NCBI RefSeq assembly: GCF_036409475.1 | Contig: NZ_JAYRCK010000001.1 | Location: 186,001 to 250,000, forward strand | Reading direction: 5' to 3' | Source of the DNA: Scandinavium sp036409475 | Lineage (GTDB): Bacteria; Pseudomonadota; Gammaproteobacteria; Enterobacterales; Enterobacteriaceae | DNA length: 64,000 bases | Part shown: positions 1 to 8,750 of the stretch, piece after piece | Layout: every line of letters begins with the position of its first letter | Position numbering within the stretch: position 1 is the stretch's first letter | Notes under the pieces: generated by a model | Told to the model about the DNA's origin: nothing | Seen by the model: only the letters and a program-made list of their open reading frames with translations | The model's database searches: none | Made by a program: the position numbers and the translations under genes

Positions 1-1
1 C

Positions 2-334
2 AATACTACGGTTATCGTGCTGGTGCTGGTGTTCTATTTTGCTCACTATCTTTTCGCCAGTCTGTCTGCGCATACAGCGACAATGCTGCCGGTTATCCTC
101 GCTGTGGGCAAAGGGATCCCGGGTGTACCAATGGAACATCTGTGTATTTTGCTGGTGCTGTCGATCGGGATAATGGGGTGTCTGACGCCGTACGCCACAG
201 GGCCTGGGGTCATCATCTACGGATGTGGTTACGTGAAGTCGAAGGATTACTGGCGATTAGGGGCCATTTTTGGCGTGATTTACATCTCACTATTGCTGCT
301 GGTCGGCTGGCCTGTGCTGGCACTCTGGAGCTAA
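2..334 (+). CDS. DASS-family anion permease, C-terminal fragment
   Basis: This is the 3' end of a gene that begins before the window; the frame is open from base 2 to a TAA at 332-334. The 110 or so residues form hydrophobic segments typical of the end of a divalent anion:Na+ symporter (CitT/TtdT/YbhI group). The SAHTATMLP and TPYATGP stretches resemble the conserved substrate and cation binding loops of the second half of that family. It probably moves a di- or tricarboxylate across the inner membrane. The substrate cannot be told from the fragment. katE, the usual neighbour of cedA in E. coli, is not here. Confidence 0.8.
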   Translation, partial: NTTVIVLVLVFYFAHYLFASLSAHTATMLPVILAVGKGIPGVPMEHLCILLVLSIGIMGCLTPYATGPGVIIYGCGYVKSKDYWRLGAIFGVIYISLLLLVGWPVLALWS

Positions 335-347
335 ACCTGCCGATGTA

Positions 348-429
348 TTGCCCGGCGGCACTTCGTTTGCCGGGCCTACGATTGCAGACCTGATTGTAGG
401 CCCGGTAAGGCTACGCCGCCACCGGGCAA
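348..429. repeat. REP/BIME pair
   Basis: Two inverted REP-like units, each with a GCCCGG/CCGGGC stem, lie head to head between the permease gene and cedA. They fill most of the gap between convergent genes. Confidence 0.85.
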
Positions 430-455
430 GGGTTCGCGGACACTCAGACGCCTCT

Positions 456-701
456 TCACTCTTCTTCCACTTCGCCTTCCTGACGCATCTGAGCTGCCCA
501 GCGCTGCGCAGATTCCGGCACGCTAAACGCCTGTGAACGCTGAAAACGATCGCCCATCAGCACAAACGCCACATACTTCCCCCTCAGCAGCCAGACATCA
601 CGATAGCCATCGACTTTAGAGGCTTGATCGGGTGGCGCCGGTTCGACACGCGGCACGTAGCTGATAACAGGACGGGTATTTTGTTGACGTAGCGGTTTCA
701 T
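456..701 (-). CDS. cedA: Cell division activator CedA
   Basis: The 81-residue product matches E. coli CedA (80 aa) through most of its length, including the DVWxLRGKYVAFVLMG core and the PESAQRWA helix near the end. CedA is a small DNA-binding protein that relieves division inhibition when DnaA is over-initiating. The frame stays open upstream to 797, but the start at 701 gives the family length and the family N-terminus (MKPLRQQN). The extra 32 residues have no counterpart in CedA. Confidence 0.93.
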   Translation of the reverse strand: MKPLRQQNTRPVISYVPRVEPAPPDQASKVDGYRDVWLLRGKYVAFVLMGDRFQRSQAFSVPESAQRWAAQMRQEGEVEEE

Positions 702-894
702 AAGCGGAAAAGCACCAGAAAACAGAGACAGAAAGAAGCAATGATAGCCGATCCCAGTGCCCTGCGTCGCGCCTTGTGTGCGAATCCTGTCGACCATGGT
801 GAAATGCAGGCAAAAAAATGCCGGGTACTGACATACCCGGCCTAACCCCTAACAGGATGCCCGCGGGAAGGTCACAGGCATCAAGAAACGACGC

Positions 895-1653
895 TTACAC
901 GTCGCGATACGTCCCAAGACGGTATCCACGCTCTGCCACCGCGTACTTCAATGACGGCGAGGTCAGAACATCCAGCTCAGCCAGACGTGGATAGCAATAC
1001 GCGCTGCCCATAATGGTGTTATCCACCAGCGCCGGGTGGCACATCACTTCCAGCGAGTTTTCCCCTGCGCGAGCCGAGGTGTCCAGCGTTTGCAGGAACA
1101 ACGCTTCGCTGATGGCATCACCATAGAATTCGCTGGTGAAACCGGCACTGCTGCGCACACCCAAATCGTCCAGGCCATCACGCTGTTGCAGGCTGCGGTC
1201 GATACGCATCGCCACGCCCTTAGCTTTAGCAAATGCCGCCACAATCGGGAAAATCTGCGGGATCATATGCACATGGTGGTGACTGTCGAAATGCGTCGGC
1301 TCGCAGCCGAACAAATCAACAAAGCGGTGATACTGACAGTCGAGCTCGCGGGCAATTTCTTCCAGCGGCAGCGTGTCTTCTTCCGCCATTTGCCAAATCC
1401 ACTTGCCGAGTTTGCCTTCACGGGTCAGCCCAGGCATCGGTGAAAGCGGCATTCCGAGCGTCAGCACAAAGTGCATACCGACCGCCAGTTCGGGTAAACA
1501 ACGGCTCAGTTGAGCCGCGTGTTCGATTTCCGCGCCGTTCACCAGCGCGGTGGTGGAGGTCACCAGACCGTTTTTGCAGGCGTCGACAATCCCGTAGTTT
1601 TGCCCTTTGCTCAGGCCAAAATCATCAGCATTGACGATTAACACACGTTCCAT
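895..1653 (-). CDS. chbG: Chitooligosaccharide deacetylase ChbG
   Basis: 252 residues of the YdjC/ChbG family. The enzyme removes one acetyl group from diacetylchitobiose 6-phosphate, which is needed both for ChbF cleavage and for recognition by ChbR. The metal-binding NADDFG motif is at residues 9-14 and the HFDSHHHVH cluster near residue 125. It is the last gene of the chb operon, 12 bases after chbF, with a good ribosome binding site (AGGAGTGGCAG) before the ATG. Confidence 0.95.
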   Translation of the reverse strand: MERVLIVNADDFGLSKGQNYGIVDACKNGLVTSTTALVNGAEIEHAAQLSRCLPELAVGMHFVLTLGMPLSPMPGLTREGKLGKWIWQMAEEDTLPLEEIARELDCQYHRFVDLFGCEPTHFDSHHHVHMIPQIFPIVAAFAKAKGVAMRIDRSLQQRDGLDDLGVRSSAGFTSEFYGDAISEALFLQTLDTSARAGENSLEVMCHPALVDNTIMGSAYCYPRLAELDVLTSPSLKYAVAERGYRLGTYRDV

Positions 1654-1665
1654 CTGCCACTCCTG

Positions 1666-3012
1666 TCACTGCTTGAGGGTTTTCACCGTATCGGCAAAGT
1701 TTGGCAGCCACTCTTCGTGCGCCAGAATCAGCTCACGGGCCAGCACTTCCGCGTCTTTATCAGAGTGAATCAGCGGGCTGAGGTTCAGCGCCAGCAGCAC
1801 ATCGTTAAATTCACCGCTCAGCGCCGCATGGCTTGCCGCCACTTCGAAGCCTTTAATGGTATGAATCAGACCCAGCACTTTGTCGTCAAAATGGGTCAGG
1901 CGTGGATGCGGTTTCGCTCCTTCGCTGCCTAAAATACAGGTCATCTCTACCGCCCAGTCCGCCGGGATATTGTCGATGTGACCGTGATGCGGCACGTTGA
2001 CGTAATGCTCGGTCTGCTTGTTGTTGTAGATAGCGTTAATCACTTCACAAGCGGCATCGGAGTAGTAAGCCCCGCCGCGCTGCTCCAGCTCTTTCGGCTT
2101 GATGTTGAGGTCGGGATCTTTGTAGAGATCGAAGAGCTGTTTTTCAACTTTCTGCACCACCTGCGCACGCGCGCCGCCTTTGTAGTACTCGCCCATTTCG
2201 ATAGCCAGCATCTCTTTCTGCTTGAAGTAGTACAGCAAATAAGAGCACGGCAGCAGATTCAGGGAACGAATCAGGCCTTCGCTGAAGGGCATGTCGAAAA
2301 TGTTCTTCACCGTGTTGGCGGTGAGCTTGCCGGAAGCCACGCCATCGAGCAGCTCTGCGAAACGGGATTCGCCGTTCACAATCACATCGCGAATGAACAC
2401 CATGTGGTTCAGGCCGAACAGGTCGATGGAGAGATCGTCTTTTTCGGACAGGTTCAGCACGTCAGTGATGAACATTTTCATGCCGACCGGAATGTTACAC
2501 ACGCCGATAAAACGCTTGAAGTTGGTGTGACGATACACCGCTTCGGTCACCATCCCGGCTGGGTTAGTGAAGTTGATGACCCACGCGTCCGGGCAGATTT
2601 CCTGCACGTCTTTAATGATGTCGAAGACCACTGGAATGGTACGCAGGCCTTTAAACAGACCGCCCGCGCCGTTAGTTTCCTGGCCCAGATAGCCGTGGCT
2701 CAGCGGAATACGCTCGTCTTTTTCACGCGCCTGCAGCTGACCCACGCGCAGCTGGGTGGTCACAAAGTTGGCATCCTTCAGCGCTTCGCGGCGGTTGAGG
2801 GTTTTATGCACCGTCATCGGTACGCCCGCTTTCTGCACCATGCGTTCACACAGGGCGTGAATGATGTCGAGCTTCTCCTGCCCGCCTTCCACGTCCACCA
2901 GCCACAGCTCTGTTACCGGCAGTTCGTGATAGCGCTTGAGAAACCCTTCCAGTAATTCCGGGGTATAGCTGCTGCCGCCACCAATGGTCACGACTTTTAA
3001 TTTCTGGCTCAT
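1666..3012 (-). CDS. chbF: Diacetylchitobiose-6-phosphate hydrolase, GH4
   Basis: 448 residues, glycoside hydrolase family 4, an NAD- and metal-dependent 6-phospho-glucosidase that splits chitobiose 6-phosphate in the cytoplasm. The Rossmann dinucleotide loop (VTIGGGSSYTPE) is at the N-terminus and the metal-site CNIP motif near residue 170. An open frame reaches 3060, but ATG at 3012 matches the E. coli start (MSQKLKVV) and has a GGGAG ribosome binding site. It lies 98 bases after chbR. Confidence 0.95.
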   Translation of the reverse strand: MSQKLKVVTIGGGSSYTPELLEGFLKRYHELPVTELWLVDVEGGQEKLDIIHALCERMVQKAGVPMTVHKTLNRREALKDANFVTTQLRVGQLQAREKDERIPLSHGYLGQETNGAGGLFKGLRTIPVVFDIIKDVQEICPDAWVINFTNPAGMVTEAVYRHTNFKRFIGVCNIPVGMKMFITDVLNLSEKDDLSIDLFGLNHMVFIRDVIVNGESRFAELLDGVASGKLTANTVKNIFDMPFSEGLIRSLNLLPCSYLLYYFKQKEMLAIEMGEYYKGGARAQVVQKVEKQLFDLYKDPDLNIKPKELEQRGGAYYSDAACEVINAIYNNKQTEHYVNVPHHGHIDNIPADWAVEMTCILGSEGAKPHPRLTHFDDKVLGLIHTIKGFEVAASHAALSGEFNDVLLALNLSPLIHSDKDAEVLARELILAHEEWLPNFADTVKTLKQ

Positions 3013-3110
3013 AACTTTCTCCCTCGTGATCCGCAGCAGGAGGTGTGAAAAACCCTCCACAGGATGCGGATAGCTAAACGAATTCGGTGCGTGCGGCGAA
3101 CCGCACAGCG

Positions 3111-3950
3111 TTAATTAATAACGGTGAGCTGTTTGCGATAATTGCTTGGCGTGAATGAGGTCAGCTTCTTGAAGGTCTTAATAAACAGACTCGGACTGCT
3201 GTAACCAGATTCATACGCAATATCGGTCACCGAGTAATTGGTAATTTCCAGTTGCTTCATGGCGAAGTTGATGCGGATATCATTAATGATCTGCATCGGC
3301 GTTTTACTGTAATAGCGCTGAGTCGCTCGGGTTAAATACTCCTGAGACTTCCCGGATAACGCCACCATATTTTCCAGCGCGCCTTCGCCGAATTTATGTT
3401 TATCGTGCATCGACTCTACGGTGGTTTTCAGCCATTGCGGAATAACATCCAGGGTCTGCTCTTCGCGGAAATGGCGAAGGCGGTTAACCACATAAAAAGA
3501 GACAACTTCAATAAACTCGTCAAATTCATTTTCGCGGAAATTGAGTGAGGCAATAACCGACTCTATATAGCTGAGAAAGGTACTTTTGACCGAATAGACC
3601 TGTGAGGCCACCAGGAAAGCCGGCATCAGCGGCTGATAATGCTCCTCAAAGAAGCGTTTGCTGATGCCCACGTTCAGGATGCGGGTCGCGCCGAACTCGT
3701 AGAAGCTCTGGTGGTGTGACCCCATCGGGATAAACACAAAATCCCCGCGCTCCAGCAGCACCCGTTTGCCATTGATCTCCTGATAATAGCGCCCGGTTAA
3801 CACGAGGGTGAACTCGTAGTAGTCATGCTGGTGCAAGCCGCTGATGCTTTCCGTCTTGTTGTAGATGAACACATGAAAATCTTTACCATTAAACAGCTGT
3901 TGTTCAAGCGCGGTACTGATTTCCAGGGTCGTCATCTTAGGTTGCCTCAT
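3111..3950 (-). CDS. chbR: AraC-family regulator of the chb operon
   Basis: 279 residues: an N-terminal cupin-like effector domain (the HQHDYYEF segment near residue 41) and a C-terminal double helix-turn-helix with the AraC signature SVTDIAYESGYSSPSLFIKTFK near residues 237-258. In E. coli ChbR represses the operon and turns activator when it senses mono-deacetylated chitobiose 6-phosphate. It sits inside the operon it controls, between chbA and chbF. Confidence 0.94.
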   Translation of the reverse strand: MRQPKMTTLEISTALEQQLFNGKDFHVFIYNKTESISGLHQHDYYEFTLVLTGRYYQEINGKRVLLERGDFVFIPMGSHHQSFYEFGATRILNVGISKRFFEEHYQPLMPAFLVASQVYSVKSTFLSYIESVIASLNFRENEFDEFIEVVSFYVVNRLRHFREEQTLDVIPQWLKTTVESMHDKHKFGEGALENMVALSGKSQEYLTRATQRYYSKTPMQIINDIRINFAMKQLEITNYSVTDIAYESGYSSPSLFIKTFKKLTSFTPSNYRKQLTVIN

Positions 3951-3965
3951 GGTGAATTCTGCCCG

Positions 3966-4313
3966 TTATTGTACCTTCTCGTGAAGCTCAATCAATTCGG
4001 CAACCAGTTCGCGAGCCAGCATTGAGGTCATAAGATGATCCTGCGCATGAACCAGCACCAGGCTGACCTTCATTTTACCTTCGCCTTCATCACTTTCGAT
4101 GAGCTGCGTCTGTACACGGTGCGCTTCGCTCAGGGCCGCGCGAGACTGCTCCATGGTCGCTTTGGCGGTGGCAAAATCGCCTTGCTTCGCCTGTTTCAGC
4201 GCGGTGTACGCCAGGCTGCGCGCCTGTCCGGAGTTAATGATAAGCCCCATCACCACTTCTTCGAGGTCGTTTTCCTGAACCTCTTCGCCCACGATTTTAT
4301 CCAGATCGAACAT
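3966..4313 (-). CDS. chbA: PTS chitobiose-specific EIIA component
   Basis: 115 residues of the lactose/cellobiose-type EIIA family, a trimeric helical protein that takes phosphate from HPr and passes it to ChbB. The phosphorylated histidine is His89 in the LVHAQDHLM motif. It is 54 bases after chbC and 15 bases before chbR. Confidence 0.95.
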   Translation of the reverse strand: MFDLDKIVGEEVQENDLEEVVMGLIINSGQARSLAYTALKQAKQGDFATAKATMEQSRAALSEAHRVQTQLIESDEGEGKMKVSLVLVHAQDHLMTSMLARELVAELIELHEKVQ

Positions 4314-4367
4314 AGTCTTTCCCTCTTACGTCTTGCGGAGCGGGAGAGCCCCCCGCTCCGCGTTACC

Positions 4368-5726
4368 TCAGAATTTCAGTGCGTTAGCGATGTCTTCTTC
4401 GCTTTCCTGCTCTTCAATGACCGCCTGCGCCTTGTTGGAGACCGCCACGAACGGCAGGTAAACCATCACCGACACACCCAGGTTGAACAGCGCGACCAAC
4501 AGTGCAGCGACGCTGCCGTTACTGTTGAAGAAGGCGCCGAGACCGGTAGGCATGGTCCACGGTGCCAGGTTGGTCACCGGTGGGATAATCCCCATCGAAT
4601 AGGCAGCAAGCGTAATCGCGGCCAGAATCGGCTGAACCAGCACGAACGGGATGAACATCACCGGGTTCATGATGATTGGCAGACCAAACAGAATCGGTTC
4701 GTTAATCTGGAAGATGCCTGACGGCAGCGCCAGTTTTGCCACCTGACGGTGATCCGCACGGCGTGAGCCGATGAAGATAGCGATAATCAGACCCAGCGTT
4801 GCCCCGGAGCCACCCAGCAGGATGTAGGAATCCAGCATCGGTTTCGCCCAGAAGTGGAACTCTTTGCCCGCCGCGATGGCCGCTTCAACGGAACCGTACT
4901 GGTTGTACAGTGCGATGTTTTCCAGCGCCCACGGGGTCATGATGCCGTTGTCCAGCGCGGTCAGCGCCAGTGAACCGTGCACGCCGAAGAACCACAGCAG
5001 GGAGTTAAAGATAACGTAGGCCCAGCCCACCACGCTGCCCATCGACGCCAGCGGTTTGGAGATGGAGTCCATGATGATCTGGTGGAAGTTGCTGCCATAA
5101 CCCGCCAGCAGCCAGGAGATGATGCCGAATACGGAGAGGATCAGGAAGCCCGGGATCAGCGCCGAGAAGGAGCGCGACACCGATGACGGCACGCTGTCCG
5201 GCAGGGTAATCACCCAGTTGCGACGGATAACAAAGGTGAACATTTCTGCCACCACCAGGCCGATTATCATGCCCGAGATGATATTTGCCCCGCCCAGCCA
5301 GTTTGCCCCCACTGCATAGGCTTCACCCACGCTGTATGGCGTAACGGTCATGAAGGCCGCGACGGCCAACAGGCCCGCTGCCAGGGGGTCAACTTTACGT
5401 TCTTCAGCCAGCGCCATGCCGATAAAAAAAGGCGCCATCAGCGACATAATGCCCAACGTACCGTTGTACACGTTGCCGCCGATGGCTTTAAACCCATTCA
5501 GGGTCTCAATGGTGGAAGCGTCTAACCGGATGCCCATAGAATAGAAAAACGAACCTTCACCAAAACTCAAAAAGACGTTGTTGATCAAGACGAACATAGC
5601 CCCTGCGAGGGTCAGCGGCATTAATTTAATAAAGCCGTTTTTAATCGCATTAATATGAGGCTGCTTTCCTATTTTGACAGCAAAAGGAAGGAGTACCTTT
5701 TCAAGAGAACTGATAACTTTACTCAT
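4368..5726 (-). CDS. chbC: PTS chitobiose-specific EIIC permease
   Basis: 452 residues, the membrane channel of the N,N'-diacetylchitobiose phosphotransferase system, with about ten hydrophobic segments and the conserved NEPILFG loop near residue 343. The frame is open upstream to 5783, but ATG at 5726 gives MSKVISSLEKV, the family start and length. The leader just upstream carries a ChiX-complementary site (separate entry). Confidence 0.95.
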   Translation of the reverse strand: MSKVISSLEKVLLPFAVKIGKQPHINAIKNGFIKLMPLTLAGAMFVLINNVFLSFGEGSFFYSMGIRLDASTIETLNGFKAIGGNVYNGTLGIMSLMAPFFIGMALAEERKVDPLAAGLLAVAAFMTVTPYSVGEAYAVGANWLGGANIISGMIIGLVVAEMFTFVIRRNWVITLPDSVPSSVSRSFSALIPGFLILSVFGIISWLLAGYGSNFHQIIMDSISKPLASMGSVVGWAYVIFNSLLWFFGVHGSLALTALDNGIMTPWALENIALYNQYGSVEAAIAAGKEFHFWAKPMLDSYILLGGSGATLGLIIAIFIGSRRADHRQVAKLALPSGIFQINEPILFGLPIIMNPVMFIPFVLVQPILAAITLAAYSMGIIPPVTNLAPWTMPTGLGAFFNSNGSVAALLVALFNLGVSVMVYLPFVAVSNKAQAVIEEQESEEDIANALKF

Positions 5727-5782
5727 AGAAAATACCCTTAAAGGCCGCAACAAACACTGCGGCGTTAATGTGTGTGAAATCA

Positions 5783-5794
5783 CTCTTTGACGGG
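5783..5794 (-). promoter_or_regulatory. ChiX small-RNA decoy site in chbB-chbC spacer
   Basis: Read on the minus strand this spacer contains CCCGTCAAAGAG, a 12-base perfect complement to the seed of the small RNA ChiX (CUCUUUGACGGG) as I remember its sequence. In E. coli and Salmonella the same spacer of the chb mRNA is the known RNA trap that sequesters ChiX when chb is induced and so frees the chitoporin mRNA. chiX itself is not in this window. Confidence 0.75.
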
Positions 5795-5815
5795 AAAAAA
5801 TAAATAAATCAAAAG

Positions 5816-6136
5816 TTATTGCGCTGAAGCTTTCTTAATTGCAGCGACAGCGGCTTTAAGCACACCTAAACCATCGACTTTGCCATACAGAATTGAATCA
5901 ATCACTTCTACCGGTTTATTTGGCAGCAGACGCTGAATTTCCGGGAGCATATAAGCGATTTGTGGGCCCAATAATACAACATCAGCCGCGACACCTTTTT
6001 CACTGGCGAGGGTTTCAGGAAACGCTTCAATCACCACAGGCACTTCGTACTTCTCAGCTTGTGCGCGCATTTTGGACACCAACAGAGAGGTGGACATGCC
6101 CGCAGAACAGAACAGATAGATGTGTTTCTTTTCCAT
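5816..6136 (-). CDS. chbB: PTS chitobiose-specific EIIB component
   Basis: 106 residues, cytoplasmic EIIB of the lactose/cellobiose type. The phosphorylated cysteine is Cys10 in the LFCSAGMSTSLL loop near the N-terminus. It is the first gene of the chbBCARFG operon and passes phosphate from ChbA to the sugar in ChbC. Confidence 0.96.
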   Translation of the reverse strand: MEKKHIYLFCSAGMSTSLLVSKMRAQAEKYEVPVVIEAFPETLASEKGVAADVVLLGPQIAYMLPEIQRLLPNKPVEVIDSILYGKVDGLGVLKAAVAAIKKASAQ

Positions 6137-6244
6137 AATCGCTTCCTCAATTTGCCTTTTAAACCCGCCTCCCGCAGCGTCATCCTCTGTACATCGGGGC
6201 CGGGTAATGATGGTAACGAATTGTTACTTTGGGTTTATGGGATG

Positions 6245-6329
6245 AGTATACGGCATCAGAAAGCAGCAAGATAATTCCTGGCACAGCTAAATTGTCTCTC
6301 ATTGACCTCCGGTTATGACTACCCTCACA
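6245..6329 (-). promoter_or_regulatory. chb operon promoter with CRP site
   Basis: On the minus strand a CRP-like site TGTGA-N6-TCATA lies at 6314-6329 and a TATACT -10 hexamer at 6250-6245. From a start estimated near 6238, the CRP site is centred about 83 bases upstream, a class I position. An AT-rich stretch at 6340-6360 could hold a NagC operator, as in E. coli, but I could not fit it to a consensus. The gene-free gap between chbB and osmE (6137-6432) holds only this promoter and the osmE terminator. Confidence 0.6.
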
Positions 6330-6375
6330 TTTTGGCCAAAATAATTCGCGCAAATAAATAAGCATGATCCCTCAT

Positions 6376-6402
6376 AAAAAAACCCGACCAGGGGTCGGGC
6401 TT
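6376..6402 (-). terminator. osmE terminator
   Basis: A CCCGACC/GGTCGGG stem with a three-base loop is followed, on the minus strand, by a run of seven T. It sits about 30 bases past the osmE stop. Confidence 0.9.
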
Positions 6403-6432
6403 TCGCAGAACTCAACAGAATGACTGATTCTG

Positions 6433-6768
6433 TTACTTCGCTTGCGGGTCGGTGTCGTACTCTGCGCAGGTCTGATAACCGGAATTGATCACGCGGCCAG
6501 TGTCATCCAGCGCAACGAAATAGGTTTCAGCTTTACCATCCCGTTGACCCAGGATGTAAGTCTGACAAGTACCACGAGCGTGAATCATGGTAATTTCAGA
6601 TGAAGGTTTACCGGCAATCTGGGCGACCTGTTGACGGGTCATGCCCTTTTTCACATCTTTCACGACCGGCTGAGTGAACTGATCGGTGGTTCGGTCGTAG
6701 GCGGTACACCCCGCCAGCATGGTCAGTACGGCTGCTGCACCTAAAAATCCTGCTACGTTCTTGTTCAT
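6433..6768 (-). CDS. osmE: Osmotically inducible lipoprotein OsmE
   Basis: 111 residues with a lipoprotein signal ending in a LAGC lipobox (Cys21) and a SmpA/OmlA-like (BamE-fold) domain. OsmE is a sigma-S and osmotically induced envelope lipoprotein. The gene order chb-osmE-nadE is the E. coli order. A strong terminator follows. Confidence 0.93.
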   Translation of the reverse strand: MNKNVAGFLGAAAVLTMLAGCTAYDRTTDQFTQPVVKDVKKGMTRQQVAQIAGKPSSEITMIHARGTCQTYILGQRDGKAETYFVALDDTGRVINSGYQTCAEYDTDPQAK

Positions 6769-6990
6769 ATTCCGTCCTCTTTTTTATCAGTGTGTTATAA
6801 GCCTGGAATAAAGTGCGATCTTTTTCAACCTGAGGACAAAGATGGCATAACTTTCAGATAAATCTACTTAAACAACGATATCCTGCTAAATCGCCGCCTT
6901 TTAAGGCAGTCAAAACGGTGATCCTTGTCGTTTTGCGGGCAAAGAGGTAGCTTTAACGGATACACGACAACCTTTTTCGGGGAGGGGTAA

Positions 6991-7818
6991 ATGGCTCTGC
7001 AGCAAGAGATTATCGCGGCACTGGGCGCGAAACCGCAGATTAACAGCGAAGAAGAAATTCGCCGCAGCGTGGATTTTCTAAAGTCTTATCTGAAAACCTA
7101 TCCATTTATTAAGTCACTGGTGCTCGGCATCAGCGGCGGTCAGGACTCCACCCTGACCGGCAAACTGTGCCAGACCGCCATTAATGAATGGCGTAGAGAA
7201 AGCGGTGATGAAAGCCTGCAGTTTATCGCCGTGCGCCTGCCCTATGGCGTACAGGCGGATGAACAGGATTGCCAGGATGCGATTGACTTTATCCAGCCGG
7301 ACCGCGTGCTGACGGTCAATATTAAAGGTGCAGTGCTGGCGAGCGAGCAGGCGCTGCGTGAAGCGGGTATCGAACTGAGCGATTTTGTTCGCGGTAACGA
7401 GAAAGCACGTGAACGCATGAAAGCCCAGTACAGCATCGCGGGCATGACCAAAGGCGTTGTCGTGGGCACCGACCATGCCGCAGAAGCCATTACCGGGTTC
7501 TTCACCAAATACGGCGACGGCGGCACCGACATCAACCCTATTTTCCGCCTCAATAAGCGCCAGGGGAAACAGCTTCTGGCCACATTAGGCTGCCCGGAGC
7601 ATCTGTATAAAAAAGCCCCCACCGCCGACCTGGAAGATGACCGCCCTTCTCTGCCAGACGAAGCCGCGCTGGGCGTCACCTATGACAACATCGACGATTA
7701 CCTCGAAGGAAAACACGTCGATGAAGGCACCGCCAAAATCATTGAAGGCTGGTATCTGAAGACCGAACACAAGCGGCGTCCGCCGATCACCGTGTTCGAC
7801 GATTTCTGGAAGCGCTGA
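6991..7818 (+). CDS. nadE: NH3-dependent NAD synthetase
   Basis: 275 residues, the last step of NAD synthesis: deamido-NAD + ATP + ammonia to NAD. The ATP-pyrophosphatase loop SGGQDST is at residues 46-52. A strong ribosome binding site (GGGGAGGGG) precedes the ATG. It is transcribed alone, divergent from osmE. Confidence 0.96.
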   Translation: MALQQEIIAALGAKPQINSEEEIRRSVDFLKSYLKTYPFIKSLVLGISGGQDSTLTGKLCQTAINEWRRESGDESLQFIAVRLPYGVQADEQDCQDAIDFIQPDRVLTVNIKGAVLASEQALREAGIELSDFVRGNEKARERMKAQYSIAGMTKGVVVGTDHAAEAITGFFTKYGDGGTDINPIFRLNKRQGKQLLATLGCPEHLYKKAPTADLEDDRPSLPDEAALGVTYDNIDDYLEGKHVDEGTAKIIEGWYLKTEHKRRPPITVFDDFWKR

Positions 7819-7832
7819 TTTTCTGACCCTTT

Positions 7833-7858
7833 GCCGGATGGCGCTCTGCTTATCCGGC
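7833..7858. repeat. Single REP unit
   Basis: One GCCGGAT...ATCCGGC palindrome lies between the convergent nadE and ves genes and overlaps the last codons of ves. Confidence 0.75.
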
Positions 7859-8452
7859 GAGGCTGAGATTATCGATCTGCTGGCTGACCGGTAACGGAAA
7901 ACCTGGCTGCCAGCTAATTTCGCTGTAAAGAATTTGCCCTTCATCTTTGAGCAAACGCAAGGTGTGACGCCCTTCCTGCCAGCACGCACCCTGATCGGCC
8001 GTCAGCAGTTTATCGCCGAGCTGCCAGGCTCCGCTCAGCACGAACACCATCCCGCCGCGAGTGCCAAACGTCGTGAAGGTGCGATCGGCCACACGTACTC
8101 TGGCCTGACAACGATCGCGCCGGGTCATAATGTTCAAATCCATCGACATCTGCCCTTCTGAAAGCTGCGCACGCACGATTTGCTCACCGGCAAAACGAAA
8201 AGGCTGGAAACGTTTTAAGGTGTGACGAAACGCCGTGCCACCATCCAGCGTCACTTCGCCACCTTCCAGCAGCGTAATCACTCTGTCTACCCCAGGGAAT
8301 GCGGAAAACTCTCCGTTACCGGCAATGGACGCGATACTGGCGCGCCAGTTGAAATCGCGTGTCGCAGGCGGAAAGCAGCACAGCTCCCGCGTTTCACCTG
8401 CGCCATTCTTCCATAAACTGACCGGCATCTTGCGGATATCAAAGTATTCCAT
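7850..8452 (-). CDS. ves: Ves/HutD-family cupin protein
   Basis: About 200 residues, beta-rich, of the Ves/HutD family. E. coli Ves is an environmental-stress protein linked to growth at low temperature; its activity is unknown. The first plausible codons are GTG 8458, ATG 8455 and ATG 8452. The last gives the family N-terminus MEYFDIRKM and a five-base gap from AGGAG. The last dozen or so residues are unlike E. coli Ves, because a REP unit crosses the stop. Confidence 0.85.
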   Translation of the reverse strand: MEYFDIRKMPVSLWKNGAGETRELCCFPPATRDFNWRASIASIAGNGEFSAFPGVDRVITLLEGGEVTLDGGTAFRHTLKRFQPFRFAGEQIVRAQLSEGQMSMDLNIMTRRDRCQARVRVADRTFTTFGTRGGMVFVLSGAWQLGDKLLTADQGACWQEGRHTLRLLKDEGQILYSEISWQPGFPLPVSQQIDNLSLAG

Positions 8453-8669
8453 CATCACTCCTGAAGGACTTTCTGGGCGGCTTTAACGTGCCGCCTCGTT
8501 GATTATCAGTTATTCACCACAGACGGATTATCGGCAGGGATTGACGATAGCCTTAGCCTCTTTGCTTTCGAACGCAGCAAAAAGCGGCTAACAGGCTGAT
8601 ATCCGGTAGAAAAGAGTCAGGGGTGATAGCAGGAGAATACCCGGAAACGGGCAACTGGCAAGAGGGGAA

Positions 8670-8728
8670 AAAAGAAAAACCGCCGGTCCTGCCCACAGCG
8701 ATTAACAACGTGTGGGCAAGACCGGCGG
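8670..8728 (-). terminator. spy terminator
   Basis: An 18-base stem with one wobble pair (8680-8697 with 8711-8728) is followed on the minus strand by a T-rich tail. It is among the strongest hairpins in the window. The rest of the 8459-8750 gap between ves and spy shows nothing else I can name. Confidence 0.9.
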
Positions 8729-8750
8729 TCTTTAAGACTGTGCGACTGAA

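Noticed and set aside
348..429. Short palindromic repeats as a possible CRISPR array
   Set aside because: The units are inverted pairs with REP cores, scattered singly through the window, not evenly spaced direct repeats with spacers, and no cas genes are present.
1978..2955. 325-residue frame on the plus strand inside chbF
   Set aside because: Antisense to chbF, with the same shadow composition.
6180..6365. 61-residue frame upstream of chbB
   Set aside because: It runs through the chb promoter and CRP site and has no ribosome binding site.
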